Part shown: positions 43,933 through 56,930 of the stretch, piece by piece | How the letters are laid out: every line of letters starts with the position of its first letter | How positions within the stretch are numbered: the stretch's first letter is position 1 | DNA from: Apostichopus japonicus | Lineage: Eukaryota > Echinodermata > Holothuroidea > Aspidochirotida > Stichopodidae | Length of the DNA stretch: 64,000 nucleotides | Assembly: GCF_037975245.1 (NCBI RefSeq) | Contig: NC_092573.1 | Location: 24,085,265 to 24,149,264, forward strand | Direction of reading: 5' to 3' | Program-made: the position numbers and the translations under genes | The notes under the pieces: model-generated | Told to the model about the DNA's origin: nothing | Databases searched by the model: none | Seen by the model: the letters and a program-made list of their open reading frames with translations, nothing else

Positions 43933-46265
43933 TCACTCTTCACTTCATAGGTGTGCGCAAGGGGGAAGAGTACCATAAATCCTCACTCTATCATCAATCG
44001 GGTGCAATAATCTGGCGGGTTTATATTTTTTTTCCATTCTGTTGACTTAGACTACCCTTCTAGGTGTAGCCTGAGCCCTTTTCAACTCACACATAAATTA
44101 AAGAGTAGCCTATATTAATTACCACAACATTGCCTCAGATCTAATCATACACTCAACTTTTTGTCTATACACTGCCTCAGCCCATGCCTAATCTTTCATC
44201 CCTTCTGGGGGAGGACCCTCCCTTCTCCGACATTAGAGTCAGCCTAGCGAACATAAACCTGGCCACACGTCACCTAAATCCTTGGTAGGCTTCTACATGT
44301 TGGCTCTAATTAACCTAAAAGTTCATGACCCTCCTAACTGTAAGACCGGTGATTTATAATTTGCCATCTCCTCCCAGAAAGTTTACTTTGAAATCCTGGT
44401 TATGTCACTGTGCAACTATAAAGGCTCTATGTCTATAAAGTGCGCCGCTTTGTTTACGTTGTTTACTTCCAGTGCGGATTGATTGTCATTAAAATCCTCT
44501 ATTTAAAAAAATTCAACTGGCATGTTCAAAATTGATGCCTAGGCGATACCGGATATTTTCATATTAGCCGCAGTAGGCTATGCAATCCAGGGGCAGGATC
44601 TGTCCCGTCTTGTTATTCTCGACATTATGTGTATTTTCAGCACCGTTCTCTTATGCAGTGTTCGGTTTACATAATCAGTCGCGGTTATACTCCCATAGAA
44701 CCATGCGAGTACCATTTTAGTTTTTTGTAGGTGAAGTGGGGTGACAATTTTGAGCAGCCTTACCCCTGAAACTTCCATAATTGGAATTCAAAATTTTAAT
44801 CGGTTCTCAACCTACGTTGCATTTCATTCCATTATTGTATATTCAGTAAAGCGAAACCCCAGAAAGCGCCGTCCTGCTTTAATTGTTGGCTCCAAGTATT
44901 GCACGCAATAAGCGAGTTCAGAGTTACGAGTGCGCATGCCCGATTCTCACTTGGGGTCAGGTCAACTGAGAATTGAATCCTCGGAAAACGTAAACAATGA
45001 CAGCTTTTCATAACGATAATCGCACTAAGAATGGGTTACTGCGACGTTCGGAATTTATTTTTAGTGCATATTTCGGTGTGTTTACGACTTAAAAACGTGT
45101 ATAAATTGACTGAAACTACTTCATTATAATATTGAATATAATGGAACACAGGTCCGTATCGCACGTGAAATAGTTAGTCTGATATAGGCCTATGAACGGG
45201 AAAAAGGAGTATATGTGACTGTATCCTTCGTATGGGTTACGCGACCTTACGTGGTTGCGGGTGTCTTAATGCTTCGCGGAAGTTCTAACTGATAATTTTC
45301 GGAAATGAATTTAAAATATAGCATGAAACAAACTATTTTGCCCTTTTGTTTGTCATTATGAGCCTGAACTGTTTTTTAGAGAATATCGTAAGCAACTCGA
45401 GTCTAAAATACTAACAGTGACACTGACAGAACTGTAGATCTAAATAGGCCTACATAACCTATCCTCATACTCGTTGCTTTTACGTCCATCAACGAACACT
45501 GCATAGTAGAGGCATTGGTATCTTGTAGTTGCAACTACATGGTTTTTCATATTAAGAAATATTAGTTCTCTTCATTTTTAAGCTTATTCTTGGCATATTC
45601 CTACTACTTATAGGGGGGTGTTACTAACACAAATGACAATTGCGTTACACATAACGATGACAATATGTTGTAGGCCTACACACTAAAAAATTGCGTTGAC
45701 TAAAACGAATGAAAGTAAATGACAGCACAGATATTTGCTTCAACCGGATATCACAGTTCAGACTTTGTGGGTATAGTAAAGCCACGCAAAAAAATCGGAA
45801 AATTGGGGTTTAAATCGCAAAAATTCGAGTTGACATTTTGCGACTGTGACCGGTGTTTTCGGTAAATTCTTGAGCAAGATGTTTGACTTGTCCTGTGGGA
45901 TTTTAACCAGTGAACTTAGGGGAATTGAAAAAAAAATTGTTGCTGTATAAAAATTATTGTTTTTATTACCCCCCCCCCCAGGGCAAGGGGACGGTCGCCT
46001 CCCTGGCGGAGGTTCTTTTCCCAGACTGATCATAAAGGTGGGACCTCTTCTCTCTTATCCCTCTTATATCCACTCACCACCGTCCTTCGTTGTTATTCGT
46101 TGTCATTCGCTGTCATTCGCGAATGATAATTAACCCTGTACAAATTCAATTGTCATTAGGTCATTCGCTGTCATTCGTTTTTGTTTGTCCTCTTATAGGG
46201 TGGGTTCAATTTGTTCGAAAAAAAAAATAATAAATATATTTTTTTTTTTGGGGGGGGGAGAAGAA
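43933..46265. other. Intergenic sequence between CKS and SNX27, left part
   Basis: AT-rich sequence with no gene recognised. It holds one arm of a 2-kb inverted pair (44908-44930), a poly-C tract near 45970-45979, and repeats of the 9-mer TGTCATTCG around 46090-46180. Confidence 0.5.
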
Positions 46266-46269
46266 CATT

Positions 46270-46816
46270 ATAAAAAATAATAGTGGGGGGGGGATTTCCA
46301 GGGGTCATTCCAAGGAATATTATTAATACGCTGCGATGGTGTACACTCTGCCTTTAGAAAGCACAACCTTGACTCGGCAGTAATGGCATTGTAAAATATT
46401 TCCCTGAGCCACCCAGACTCTAAATAGCTGAAGACTTTACCATCTTTATAGTCCATCATCAGTCTTTGCTTCAGTTCAATGTTATCAATACTGGTAAAAT
46501 AATGCGCAATATCAATGTACATGCAAGGCGGCCATTTTTTCATTTAAATTTCGCCTTCCCATGCAAGTGGTAAATCCGAAAGAGGATCGGGCATGGTCTT
46601 TCTTTCAACCTGAAGTACCGATGCGTAGTCATCTGCCTTTCATTTCGCGCATCTGCTTTATTAACTTCAGCAATGTTCATCTGAACGGCAGCATACGCTA
46701 AAGCAACCAACTCTTCCGTTCCGGCCATTCATCTTCAACTTTCGTTTCTTTACAAATTCCTTCAGTCTGTCAACTTTCCAAAGTTTAAACTCTTCCAAAC
46801 TTGTAGGAATATCCAT
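46270..46816 (-). pseudogene. SAP-domain protein gene fragment, frameshifted
   Basis: The minus strand from the ATG at 46816 reads MDIPTSLEEFKLWKVDRLKE and FVKKRKLKMNGRN, then shifts frame near 46728 into TEELVALAYAAVQMNIAEVN. A second shift leads into ELKQRLMMDYKDGKVFSYLE and LCFLKAECTPSQRINNIPWN. The first part fits a SAP DNA-binding helix pair (L..FKLWKVDRLKEF..R.LK..G...ELV). The whole resembles, from memory, multicopy invertebrate genes with SAP and SWIM zinc-finger domains, but this link needs a search. Homology stops at a poly-C run at 46290. It is probably the 5' part of a transposon-associated gene. Confidence 0.6.
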
Positions 46817-47009
46817 CCCAAAGCGAAAAAAACAGAGTAAATTTAGACGTAAATTATGCTATTTCTAATGTTTACTGTAAGTGCTCATTAAGTTAACGTG
46901 GGTACGCGAGCATACAACTCTCGTCGCAACGAGAGTATTCTTATTTGACCTCTTGACCTCCATTGCGCAATGCAAACTCTGAACTCGCTTATAGCTAGGA
47001 AAGTTTCGT

Positions 47010-47249
47010 GATTACGTAATCGATCTGCCACGGTCGTAAATCGACCTAAGGCTCTACAATTAGCCTGCATATCTTCTTAACACCAGTAGGCTCTTTGTGT
47101 AAACACTGTGTGGAAATATGTCTACAGTGTAGTTAATCATACAGCGTTCACACAAAGACCCTCATACAAGAAAAACTATGTGGCAGGCGTTGCAGACTAA
47201 TTGGTAAAAAGAGGTCATTTTACGACCATGGCAGGTCGATTACGTAATC
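47010..47249. mobile_element. 240-bp palindromic element (MITE-like)
   Basis: The left arm starts GATTACGTAATCGATCTGCC and the right arm, in reverse complement, GATTACGTAATCGACCTGCC. The match continues inward in patches: ACGGTCGTAAAT / ATGGTCGTAAAA, CAATTAGCCTGCA / CAATTAGTCTGCA and GGCTCTTTGTGTAAAC / GGGTCTTTGTGTGAAC. The whole can fold into one long hairpin. It has no ORF. The outer 12-mer is itself a perfect palindrome, so the exact ends and any target duplication cannot be fixed. Confidence 0.7.
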
Positions 47250-48704
47250 TCAATTGAACTTTTCCATGATAGCGTGTTATAGTTGGGGTCTATACAGCAG
47301 ACCTTTCAATTTTGTTTGGTGCCGCAGCAATTAGGCGGGAAGGACAGAGTGGCATATTTTACCGTTCACCGGCCCAAGTTACACTCATCCTTAGATTTTG
47401 CCATATCACTGATGGCTGCCTTTCTTGTGTCACTTGGCATTCATCGGAACAATGTTTTCAGTATCATGGCCAGTGAAAACAGCTGAGACTACGAATTTAG
47501 TGATGAATGACCGGTGATTCGGAGATTATGTATATTATAAGTACCATTTGTGATAGCTTTATCCTATTTCAACATACCAGATGTAAAGTGCGCATTGAGA
47601 ACTTCCTAATAATTCAGTTCACATCATCTTAGCTAGGCTGATATAATATTTCCGTTCTGTGGGTATTGCGGTCCGAGGATTGGATACAAAGTTTCACCCT
47701 AGATATGTGGCTCACAAGATCAGTTTCGTGCACTAGGCCCCTGGTACATAATTTACATTTACTGGGATAAATAACTTTTGAGGTTTGTTGTATACCTTTA
47801 CTCATTTGTTTGTCATAATGCCACCCATTGGTATGCACAGAGAGGGCGGGGGGGGGGGGGGCGGATGGGCCATGGCTCCCGACCTCCGATGGTCAGCCGG
47901 GGGAAATGGTTCAGATGGTTGATTTTTGCATTCTGTCAGGAAGACTAAAACTCCCTTCCTTTTTTAACCTTATACAAAGTGTATTTATAAGCCAAACGGA
48001 AGTTGCATTTGGGGCTACTTCTATAGACCTAACATATAATTTAAATATGCCTAAGAATGCAACATTTGTCTTCTAAATTATCACCTTTTTCTGGGGTAGG
48101 ATCCCGGATTCCTCCTTCATTCATGGATGTTGGATTCAATCACCCCGACAGTACCTCTTTTATAAAATACTTCATTCACATCTGGTCCAGGTGAGTCAAA
48201 TTCCGGAAGTAAAGTACTTCCGGAGAACAGCCCAGTCACCGGGAAGGGACTTTGTAATTTTTATTTTGTATGGCTAGGTACTCCTGGAAGGGTAGTTTTG
48301 CCAGGGCTGGGACAACTTCCTGGTTGAGTTAGCTTCCCCTTCCTCTTGCTGACAGTATTTTTACCTTTGTCTACTTTTAGTTTACGCTTCCAGTCTGAAA
48401 TATTTATTTGCTTGCCTTCTTTACTCCCACTTTATCCTCTATCACGTACTAGTCTGCTTTAATTTTACTCGTGTGTGTGACATTTCTTATAAAGTATTCC
48501 TTATTTCTTTGCACAAACATGTCATACGCCCTCTTTTTACAGACCGCTAGCCACAGCTGTGGTCTAACACCATGCATTAGCATTGTACGGCAGATTAGGC
48601 CGATTTCTGTAAACTGTACAGTTCATAACATCGTATGCTTACCTACTGTAAAGCTATGCTATATTAGAAATCCTAAGCTTTAAGTAATACAACGCAACAT
48701 AAAT

Positions 48705-48946
48705 ATGGCCGAGGAAGAAAAGAACCGGAAACTGAGACCTGGATACTCCAACGAACCAAGAATTGTCACAATACACAAAAGTGACTCTGGTTTTGGCTTT
48801 AATGTAAGGGGACAAGTAAGCGAAGGTGGACAACTGAAGAGCATCAATGGGGAATTATACGCCCCCCTTCAACATGTTAGTGCAGTGCTGGAAGGAGGCG
48901 CTGCTGACCTTGCTGGAATACTACGTGGTGACCGTATACTTGAAGT
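48705..48946 (+). CDS. SNX27: Sorting nexin-27, first coding exon (PDZ domain start); partial
   Basis: The ATG at 48705 opens [20 protein letters not shown], followed by most of a PDZ domain. The carboxylate-binding loop is SGFGFNVRG. The strand-loop block [20 protein letters not shown] is nearly the same as human SNX27, where this beta-hairpin contacts VPS26 of retromer. The exon ends ...GDRILEV after GAAGT|GTAAGT, in the codon for the Val that human SNX27 also has. SNX27 is an endosomal adaptor with PDZ, PX and FERM-like modules that recycles receptors through retromer. No downstream exon (rest of PDZ, PX, FERM) was found in the following 15 kb, so intron 1 probably runs past the window. 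The N-terminus is shorter and less glycine-rich than in mammals. Confidence 0.93.
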
Positions 48947-50479
48947 GTAAGTGATGTGTAAATATGCACTTCTATGTGAACTTTTAGCCAAACGCAAATT
49001 GAAACCACAGGATATGCCAACAGCTTTTAGTTTCAGATACATAACATTACAGTCACTTATAAATCAAATGTAGGCTAAGTTACTAACACTATTATAGTAA
49101 TGGTTGTAAAGGGTTGAGTAGCCTAATGTTACTTGTTAGGCCTTTGTAGCTTTGTTATCTATTTCACTGTACGTGTATTATCACCGTCAGTCTATTATTA
49201 CAAGAAAAACTAACTTTGTCTATGTTAATGTTGCATTTGACTGAACCAACAATATGAATTAAGGTGAGGCAAGCACTACCAGGTTTATACCAAAAGTGTT
49301 TCCAATGAATGTCACATTGTATGTATCATATGATTATAAAGGCAAGAAGCTGGAAAGATTGTTATACTTAGGCCTACTACAGTAGTACTAGCTCGGTCAT
49401 AATCTAATGAGCGAGAGGAACATACACCACTCAGTTGATCAAGTGATTGCTCCCTGCATCCCCATCCCACCCTAGCCCACCAGATCATCAAACTGTAAAG
49501 ATGTAGAACATACTGCATTATGAGTCTGGCCTAAGTGAATTAGGCTAAGGCAAAGTTTATAACTTGCCATCAATGCCATTGTGATTGTAGGTATATATGA
49601 AAGGAGATACAAACCCTATCATCCTTAAATAGCTTACAATGTACAGTAAGATCTTCATGAAGAGCAACTTCCCCAAACAGTTTATAGATGTTGTTCTGTT
49701 TGAGATATCCTTGTCATGTCTAGGAGCTGACTGTGTAAATTAACACTGGATAGTCCCTGCCATCATTAGATGATGTAAGGAGCTTCAATATTTTAGATTC
49801 AGCATTTATAACAGCAATCTCCATCCCAGAAAATACACATTTTAATAAATAGAGAAAACTTTAAAAAAAAAAAAAACATCTTGCTTTGATTAGTTCATTG
49901 GAACATGGTAACATCACTTGAATATTCCAATCTATGTGTTCCTAGCTTTCCTGATGAAAGCTAGGAGTACATTATGATGGAATTCTTGTTATCTTGGATG
50001 AAAATGATATCACAAAGAGCTTAGTACCTAGGTGATGGACGTTCTGGAAATTTAGGAGGTAATGGAAATGTCTGGTGTGGGACACACAATGTGAAGTTAA
50101 CCCTGAAGGAATAAACAGGCTAATCTGCTTTATAGGCCTAAGCAAGTTAGAGACCACATGTCAATTGGGATAGAATATTCACCAGACTAGTTGTATTAAT
50201 TTCAGCAATGTAATATTGTCTTAGGTCTCACCCAATAGAGTACAGTCTCTTTACCTTGACTACAGCCATATATCAGAGCTCAGACTTCTTGTTTATGTAC
50301 AGATTATCATTATCTAGAGTAGAGTGCTATCTGAAATATTGAACATAGTAATATGATGAATATCATCTCCAGAAGTTTTCAAAATTAGACCTTCTGGTTA
50401 TGTTCACAGTGGCTTTTTTTACTCTGAATTTTGTCAAAACTATTCTGTCTTTTTGTCTTCACCTGTATTGAGCAACTTT

Positions 50480-50530
50480 TGGTGGATTCTGCGCTATATA
50501 AAACTAATTATTATTTGTTATTACTTGTTT
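50480..50530 (+). repeat. LINE/SINE 3'-end-like tail GCGCTATATAAA-(ATT)n
   Basis: GTGGATTCTGCGCTATATAA followed by an ATT-rich tail. Tails of this form are common at 3' ends of CR1/L2-like elements in marine invertebrates. A similar end (TATAAATCACTATTAGTATT) closes the LINE remnant at 59.7 kb. Confidence 0.5.
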
Positions 50531-50547
50531 TATATTATATTAATGTA

Positions 50548-50687
50548 TTTACTTCGCTCCTCTCTTACCTGTCTCCCACTCCACATCTGCACTTTCCCAT
50601 CTACCTTACTACACACTGGAATTTTTTAGCACTGCGCCCTCGCTCCCTGGGCACCACCCTTTACACCTCCTTCCAAATCTACCACTT
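50548..50687 (+). repeat. Interspersed ~150-bp repeat copy
   Basis: TTTACTTCGCTCCTCTCTTA then CCTGTCTCCCACTCC, and TTTTAGCACTGCGCCCTC further on. Closest by eye to the copy at 56799-56930. It begins about 20 bp after the LINE-like tail. Confidence 0.7.
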
Positions 50688-53600
50688 AGGAAGAAACTAC
50701 ATGTATGTTTTTGTAAGTGATATAGGTTAGCAAAGTCTGTGGTTAGCGTTAACCCTACAGTAGCTGCTTCAGTTGAATTATCAGTGCTCTTGGCAATGAG
50801 GATTAAATTCTAATGCTGATTCTTACCTACTAGATCTGCAATTGATATAAATATAAAATTACAAATGAAGAAAGTCACTTTCTCTTTTAAGTACTTTAAA
50901 ATTTATGTGGACCGTATCTGCATCACAATTAAAGTTCAACCTTCATCATTAAAGGTCACCAGTGTTGGTCTCAAAATTACTAGAAATTTTCAATTTAAGT
51001 AAAGTCCTGGAGGTTCTGATTCTTCTACTTTTTCACAGACATTCAGGAATTGTTAAACTAGACAAATAAAGCATCTCACTGTGGATAACTACATTAAGAG
51101 TCACAGCAGTAAAATGTTTGTTTAATCTTGGCCGATCTTGTTCTGAATTGCTAGCATATATAGTTGGCGGGCAGTAGTATTGATGACCCTCAAGATTGAG
51201 ATGAAAATGCAATTTTCTTGTCAAAGTTATTTGCCTCTTTCTAACAACCTTGGTGGTTATTTGAAGTTTTTTTATTAAGATCTTCAGTGTACCACTTTTC
51301 TCCTAATCTGACCTGTAAGAAATCATCAAATAGATAACCCATTTTAAAAGATAAATTCTCCTTCCATTATGGTAGACCTCACCCACTATATTATTTCAGT
51401 AATGGCCACACTTGGATACCAGGCACTGATTACTGTACATAACACCTATTGCATGTAACAAATCAGTATATATGAGGAATTTCAAAGTTTAAGAGTTCTG
51501 TGTTTACACTCCTAACAGATCAATGTTTTGCTAAGCTGTACAATTGTTTGAGTTTGTTTTATAGCCGGGCGGTATTTGTTCATTGTTGTTTCGCGTTTTT
51601 GTCTCTGAAGTTCAGAATGATGTAAACCTCAAAAATAACTTTTATCTCTTTTTGAAGAGATAAATCAATGTTAGGAGCAACAAAGGTTGACTTGTGAAAC
51701 AAAAATTTGAAGATCTAAGGTGATAGAAGTGGTTGTACATACCTTGATTATAAGATTTAAAATGGAGACCTATACTGTAGCTAAACAATATCAAACATTT
51801 CCTTAACAAACTTATACAGTATTGCCATCATTCATTGTCATTTTTGTGTATTATCTTGATTCATCGCTGTTCTCCTAGCAGAGTAGGAATATGATAAGGA
51901 TGCACGTAAATATCTATTTATTTAATTTGAACACTGAACAGTTAAACTTACGTTAATGATTGTAGTTACTTACATTTTCTAGAAGACCTATGTTCATGTA
52001 CATTTGAAGGGATGTGCCACCATCTTAAAATATGGAGCTGCTTTGAAAATCCAGTGTACAGTTTCTCTACGCACTTATCAGAGATTTGAAGATAAGTTTT
52101 ATGCTATGGAATTTGGTGTTCTCGCAAAATGAGGATTCTAGTTTTGGCAATGATACATATTCACAGAATGATATCGATCAGATCATCTTGATAATGAGCC
52201 ACTATAAAGCAGTCTGCCCTTTCTTGCTGGTGTGTTTCATGCAGATTTTGAAACACTTGGGTATCCCTAGGGGTGGGAGCTGAAGTGACCAACATTCAAG
52301 AATATTACTGTATATGTACCTGTAGTATCTCCAGCATGTGGCTCTACCGTAATTAGTACGAAATCATGTATGGCTGCACTCAATTTTTTAAGATGTATCA
52401 AATAAAGTCTACTTACTTCCTTTGTCATTAGCCAATCAATTTTTTTTACCTTCAAAGAACAGTGAAGCTGAACATATTCCCTTATTGTTTGTTGTTATTG
52501 AAGTGCTATTGTACAGGTAGGCACATGCCATTGATAACTGTGTAACCCTACGTATAGCAGAGAGACTTTTACACTGGGTAGCAATAAAAAGGCTGATATG
52601 AGAGACTCATTTTACACAGCCAGGGAGGGTGTATAAGGGGTGTGGGGCAGGACTGCAATCATGGAATAACAGCAGAAGGCATTATCAGAGGAGCCATTCT
52701 TGTCTTGACTAACAACTTTTTGAGGTTTCACAAGTTTTCCTGAGCCAGGTTTATCTGGATCTTTGATACTTAAGCTTGGATTAAGAGCGTCAGTCATAGT
52801 TGCATATCGATAAACAAAAACGGTCATTTTATATTTAAAGCACAACAAGGTCTAATCTTGCTAGGTTTGTTGAGAACTAAGTTTATGTCGTCGGCAGCCT
52901 AATACATGTCTTATTAACCAGACTAGGCTGCAAGGCTAACATTTATGCCCAGAAGCCTGGGCATCAAGGTAAAGTTCTCTTTACAGTGCATACAGTATAT
53001 ATCCTACTGTATGCTTACTGAGTACAAGTTATGCCCCTTACTATGGGTCCACCATATGTCCAGGAAAAGCACTAGCCTAGAGGCTACATAGCCGCTACTA
53101 AGATAGAGATCATAATGGATAATAAAGTTCTGTTATGAACTGAAAAAGTGAATGGCAATAGTTCATTGCATTCATTTCACACTGTCCTCCAACATGAAAA
53201 TGCCTGGACTCTAAAGCATACTGTAGCAATTGCCCAAATCTTTGCCATTGGACTTTAAGCAAACAACACTAATTTTTATATAAAGAATTATAAAGAATAT
53301 ATTTTGGATCTGCTCTGCATATTTTTACTCAAAATCATTCTTTTAATTTAATACTCGTTATTCCTGGCGATTCGTACAGCCAAATGCAGATTACTGCATA
53401 TAAAACATTTTGTAATTAACCTCTCTTGTGATGTTATTAATTATGTTCACAATGTAGTATTTGTATATATACCGGCCAGTATCCCCCCCCCCCCTCCGCA
53501 AATAACAAAGCCACCACCAGAGTCCAGAGCATTTCAATATACCATGCATAACATCATTCTCCATGTTCTTCGCTTTAGTCTGTGCAACGTTATCTTATAA

Positions 53601-54564
53601 CATGACACAAAATTATGCCTTTGTGTGATATGACTTTTTTTGTTTGATATTCACGATTGATTTTCCACAGACTTGCTTGAAAGGAAATCAGCTTTTACTT
53701 TTTATCTCACAGACTTTCTTTACAAATAATCAAAGGTGCCAACATTTGAAGCAAGCTATTTATGGCACAATTATGCAAATCGAGAAAAAAACCTAAAGCC
53801 GTTTAAGAGAGTCAGTCTTGTTGTTAATTCATATTCATATTGTCATGTCCAAGGTTTTCATTAGAACTGCTCTAATTCTGTAGGGAATTCCCCTGAAGTA
53901 CTTGTTGTCTCTTTGAGTGGCAGTTCGTTTTGATATTAATGGCTTGCTACCCAGTAAGTTTTTCATTACTGTGCAATGTTTTCACCTTCCAAAATTCATT
54001 GTGGAGATAATGCAGAAGGATGTTACAGTGCATGTGGTGAGCAGTATGTAGGATTTCTGAAATTAAAAAAGTAAGAAAAGTTGCAGAAAAGAAAAACCTA
54101 TTTTTGAGACATTTTTCTTCTCTTGAAATTCCACATAGCAGTTGTATTACACTGTACAACCTTTGTGGCATTATCATGTACAGCTAGTGGATAATCAAAA
54201 GTAACCTGTTTGCATACTAGCATTTATTGTGCCACTTGTCTACCTATCAAGTGTACAAGTCACAACCCAAATGTAAAAACACTAACAGTTGTGTTTGTAA
54301 AGAAACACATTGGATCATCACAGTTCATTGGTAAACTTTAGAAATTATGTAATAACCTGTTGGGTGACATAGGAAAGGCAGTGAACATTATGACAGATTA
54401 AACTTAATATATAGCATCTCTATCCAACAATGTTGGAGTATTTTGGTCAGCATTTCAAGCAATAAAGCTATCCCGAAGGCACAAAGTGTCCCGAGGTACA
54501 ACAAGTCTTTGTGAGTGTGATGTGCTGTATGTGTATGTGTGTACAGTAGGTGATGCTTTGCTTA

Positions 54565-54900
54565 TGAACACGGTAACTCTGTGGTTGAACTTCATAGTTG
54601 GTATGTAGACGTACCTTACTGAGTACAAGAATTTTATCCAAATTGGTGTAAGTCAAAGGTCATTTGAAGTCAACAAAGGTCAAATTCTAAAATTCGTAAT
54701 TAGGATAACTCACAAAGTGAAGCTTGGATGAATATCATGCTTGGTTTATAGATCCCTGTTGGTAAGTACTAAGTATGATCTTGATAATGATGGAAGTCAA
54801 AGGTCATTTGAGGTCAGCATATGTCAAAGCTTGAAAAACTTTTAAGCACAATAACTGCAATGTAGCAAACCATCGAAAACTTGATAGTTGGTATGAGAAT
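54565..54900 (+). repeat. Degenerate ~144-bp tandem repeat with AGGTCA direct repeats
   Basis: Phrases such as ATAGTTGGTATG and AAGTCAAAGGTCATTTGA recur at about 144-bp spacing. AGGTCATTTGAAGTCA lies at 54657-54672 and AGGTCATTTGAGGTCA at 54801-54816. The second is a perfect DR4 nuclear-receptor half-site pair by sequence. It could be binding sequence or simply repeat content. Confidence 0.55.
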
Positions 54901-56094
54901 CCTGTAATATTTTATCAAATGTTTTTTCAACGGTGTATACTTTTAAATGACTATCAAAGCTAGTTAGTGATCGATGGAGATGCATTGACTTGAAGGTGAA
55001 CTGAAAGTGTTGTTGTACAGTTGGTTTCATTTCAGTTGTACTTTTACCAGATTAACTAGTTGTTTGTTCGTTCAATGTTCTGTGGAATATAAAGCATGCA
55101 TACGTTGCATCATCATGTTTAGTGATGTCAAGTGATTTTCTGCCTTGAATGTAGTATATAACTAGAACAGTAAGTTTCCTTGATTGGATGTGGTTGATGA
55201 ATTAAGGTAAATATGGAAATGAAACTACTACTGAAACTAAATAAATACACATTATTCAAATGAGAATATGTGGGCTTGTAATTGTAGCCTGGGTTAAACT
55301 TATGAAGGGCTAAAATAAGAAATTTAGATTCATGAGCGCAACACTCTACAGGGGTATGTCATAGTTTGCACAGATTTAATGAGTAACCTCAGATTTGTCA
55401 AAACTTCAAATGTGTATTTCTTGGAAACAACAGGATCTTTTGGAAAATTGTCAACAGATTTTGAATGAGATTATCAAACACAACAAATGTACTGAATATG
55501 GGGAGTGTCTGTAGACCTTTAGCAAGTGCTCTACAATGTCTGTGATTATTTTGGAAGGTCAAAATATCCAGCATAGCACTTCTGGAAATTGTCTAGCAAT
55601 TATAAGCACTAAACAATTGGATACTGCTCAGATGATCTCTAAGTGAGCTGATGCATCACAAATGATTCAATTACTCTGACTGTTTAATAATTACAAGCAC
55701 TACAATGTAGTTAATGCCTTGTTATGTTCAATTTGTTGGCTCCAACGGAAAATGGGATTTTAATTGAAGCTTACACATTAAATTTATAGCATTGCCTAAT
55801 TTTCATGAAGATGTAAAGATAATGAAGGAACATCGTTTAGACTTGCTTGATTAAATGATCTTTTCCAGTAGCTGAAACACTTTGCGCTTTTGAAGTTATT
55901 TTAAGAAAGGCAATTTGCTTTATATTTGGCCCACTATCTGCCAGCTTGTCTCCCCGTAATCTTTCTTTACACCTCACATTAAGATGTACTGTACTTCCAC
56001 ATCCCAGTGGTCAAGTCGCCACATCTCCATAGTCTGGGCAGATGATGTGAATTCTTGTGTAGCGATGATCGTGTAAAACTTGATAAATCATATA

Positions 56095-56247
56095 TTTACT
56101 TCGTTCCCCGCTTACCTGTCTCCCCACAACATTAGCACCTCATTCTACCGTGTCTAGTATGCCCTGGTAATCTTTTAACACTGTGCACCCTCAGTGACCG
56201 GTCCCTTCCGGTCAATGCTCTTCCTTCTCATTCTACCATCCAAAGTG
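56095..56247 (+). repeat. Interspersed ~150-bp repeat, full-length copy with hairpin
   Basis: TTTACTTCGTTCCCCGCTTA, CCTGTCTCCCCAC, TTTTAACACTGTGCACCCTC, a GACCGG-TCCCTT-CCGGTC hairpin (56196-56213), and GGTCAATGCTCTTCCTTCTC. It is the most complete copy seen. Confidence 0.75.
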
Positions 56248-56798
56248 TTTACTCATGCGTTTTGGTAGTGGATTCAAATCTTGATAAATCATATGCAGAA
56301 AATACTAGTTGGACTAAAGTCATTACGTTGGTTTATTCTGTGAGAGATATCTACCTTCTAACCCCTCTCATTTATGTCATCCAAATCGTGGCTTTGCCAA
56401 CCAGAGTGATGAAAATTATTTCAGAGAACCTTCAGGCTGAGCAAAGTAATACAAGACCTTCGAAATGGCCTCCGTAAAGTGATAAACTTGGCTGTAAATG
56501 TTCTTTCAATGGACTGCAGTTTGACAGAGATCATAATCTGGAGCCTCATATCTGTTATATTTAAACCATACCGCAGGCAAAAAAATGAGGCAAGTGTTGT
56601 AAAACGCAGTTTCTCGTTCTCTACACATTGCGAAATATATGTGTAGTTAAACTTGTCGAACCTGTCAAGCCTGTGCACATTGTAGTACTCGTACGTTCAA
56701 ATTAAAGGATGGCTTTAGGCTCAAAATTAACTTTGATGTATTACACAAGTTGTGTTAAAATACACTGCTATTAGTCCAGGGTTTTAATTTCTGTATAA

Positions 56799-56930
56799 TT
56801 TACTTCACTCCTCTCTTACCTGTCACCATTCTACTAATGCACTTAATCTTCCTAGCCTACAACAGTTGGTAACATTTTAGCACTGCGCCCCCACATAACA
56901 CCTACTACCTCTTCCTTCCAAATCTACCAT
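56799..56930 (+). repeat. Interspersed ~150-bp repeat copy
   Basis: TTTACTTCACTCCTCTCTTA then CCTGTCACCATTC, and TTTTAGCACTGCGCCCCC. It lacks the GACCGG hairpin, as does the copy at 50548, so there are at least two subfamilies. Confidence 0.7.
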
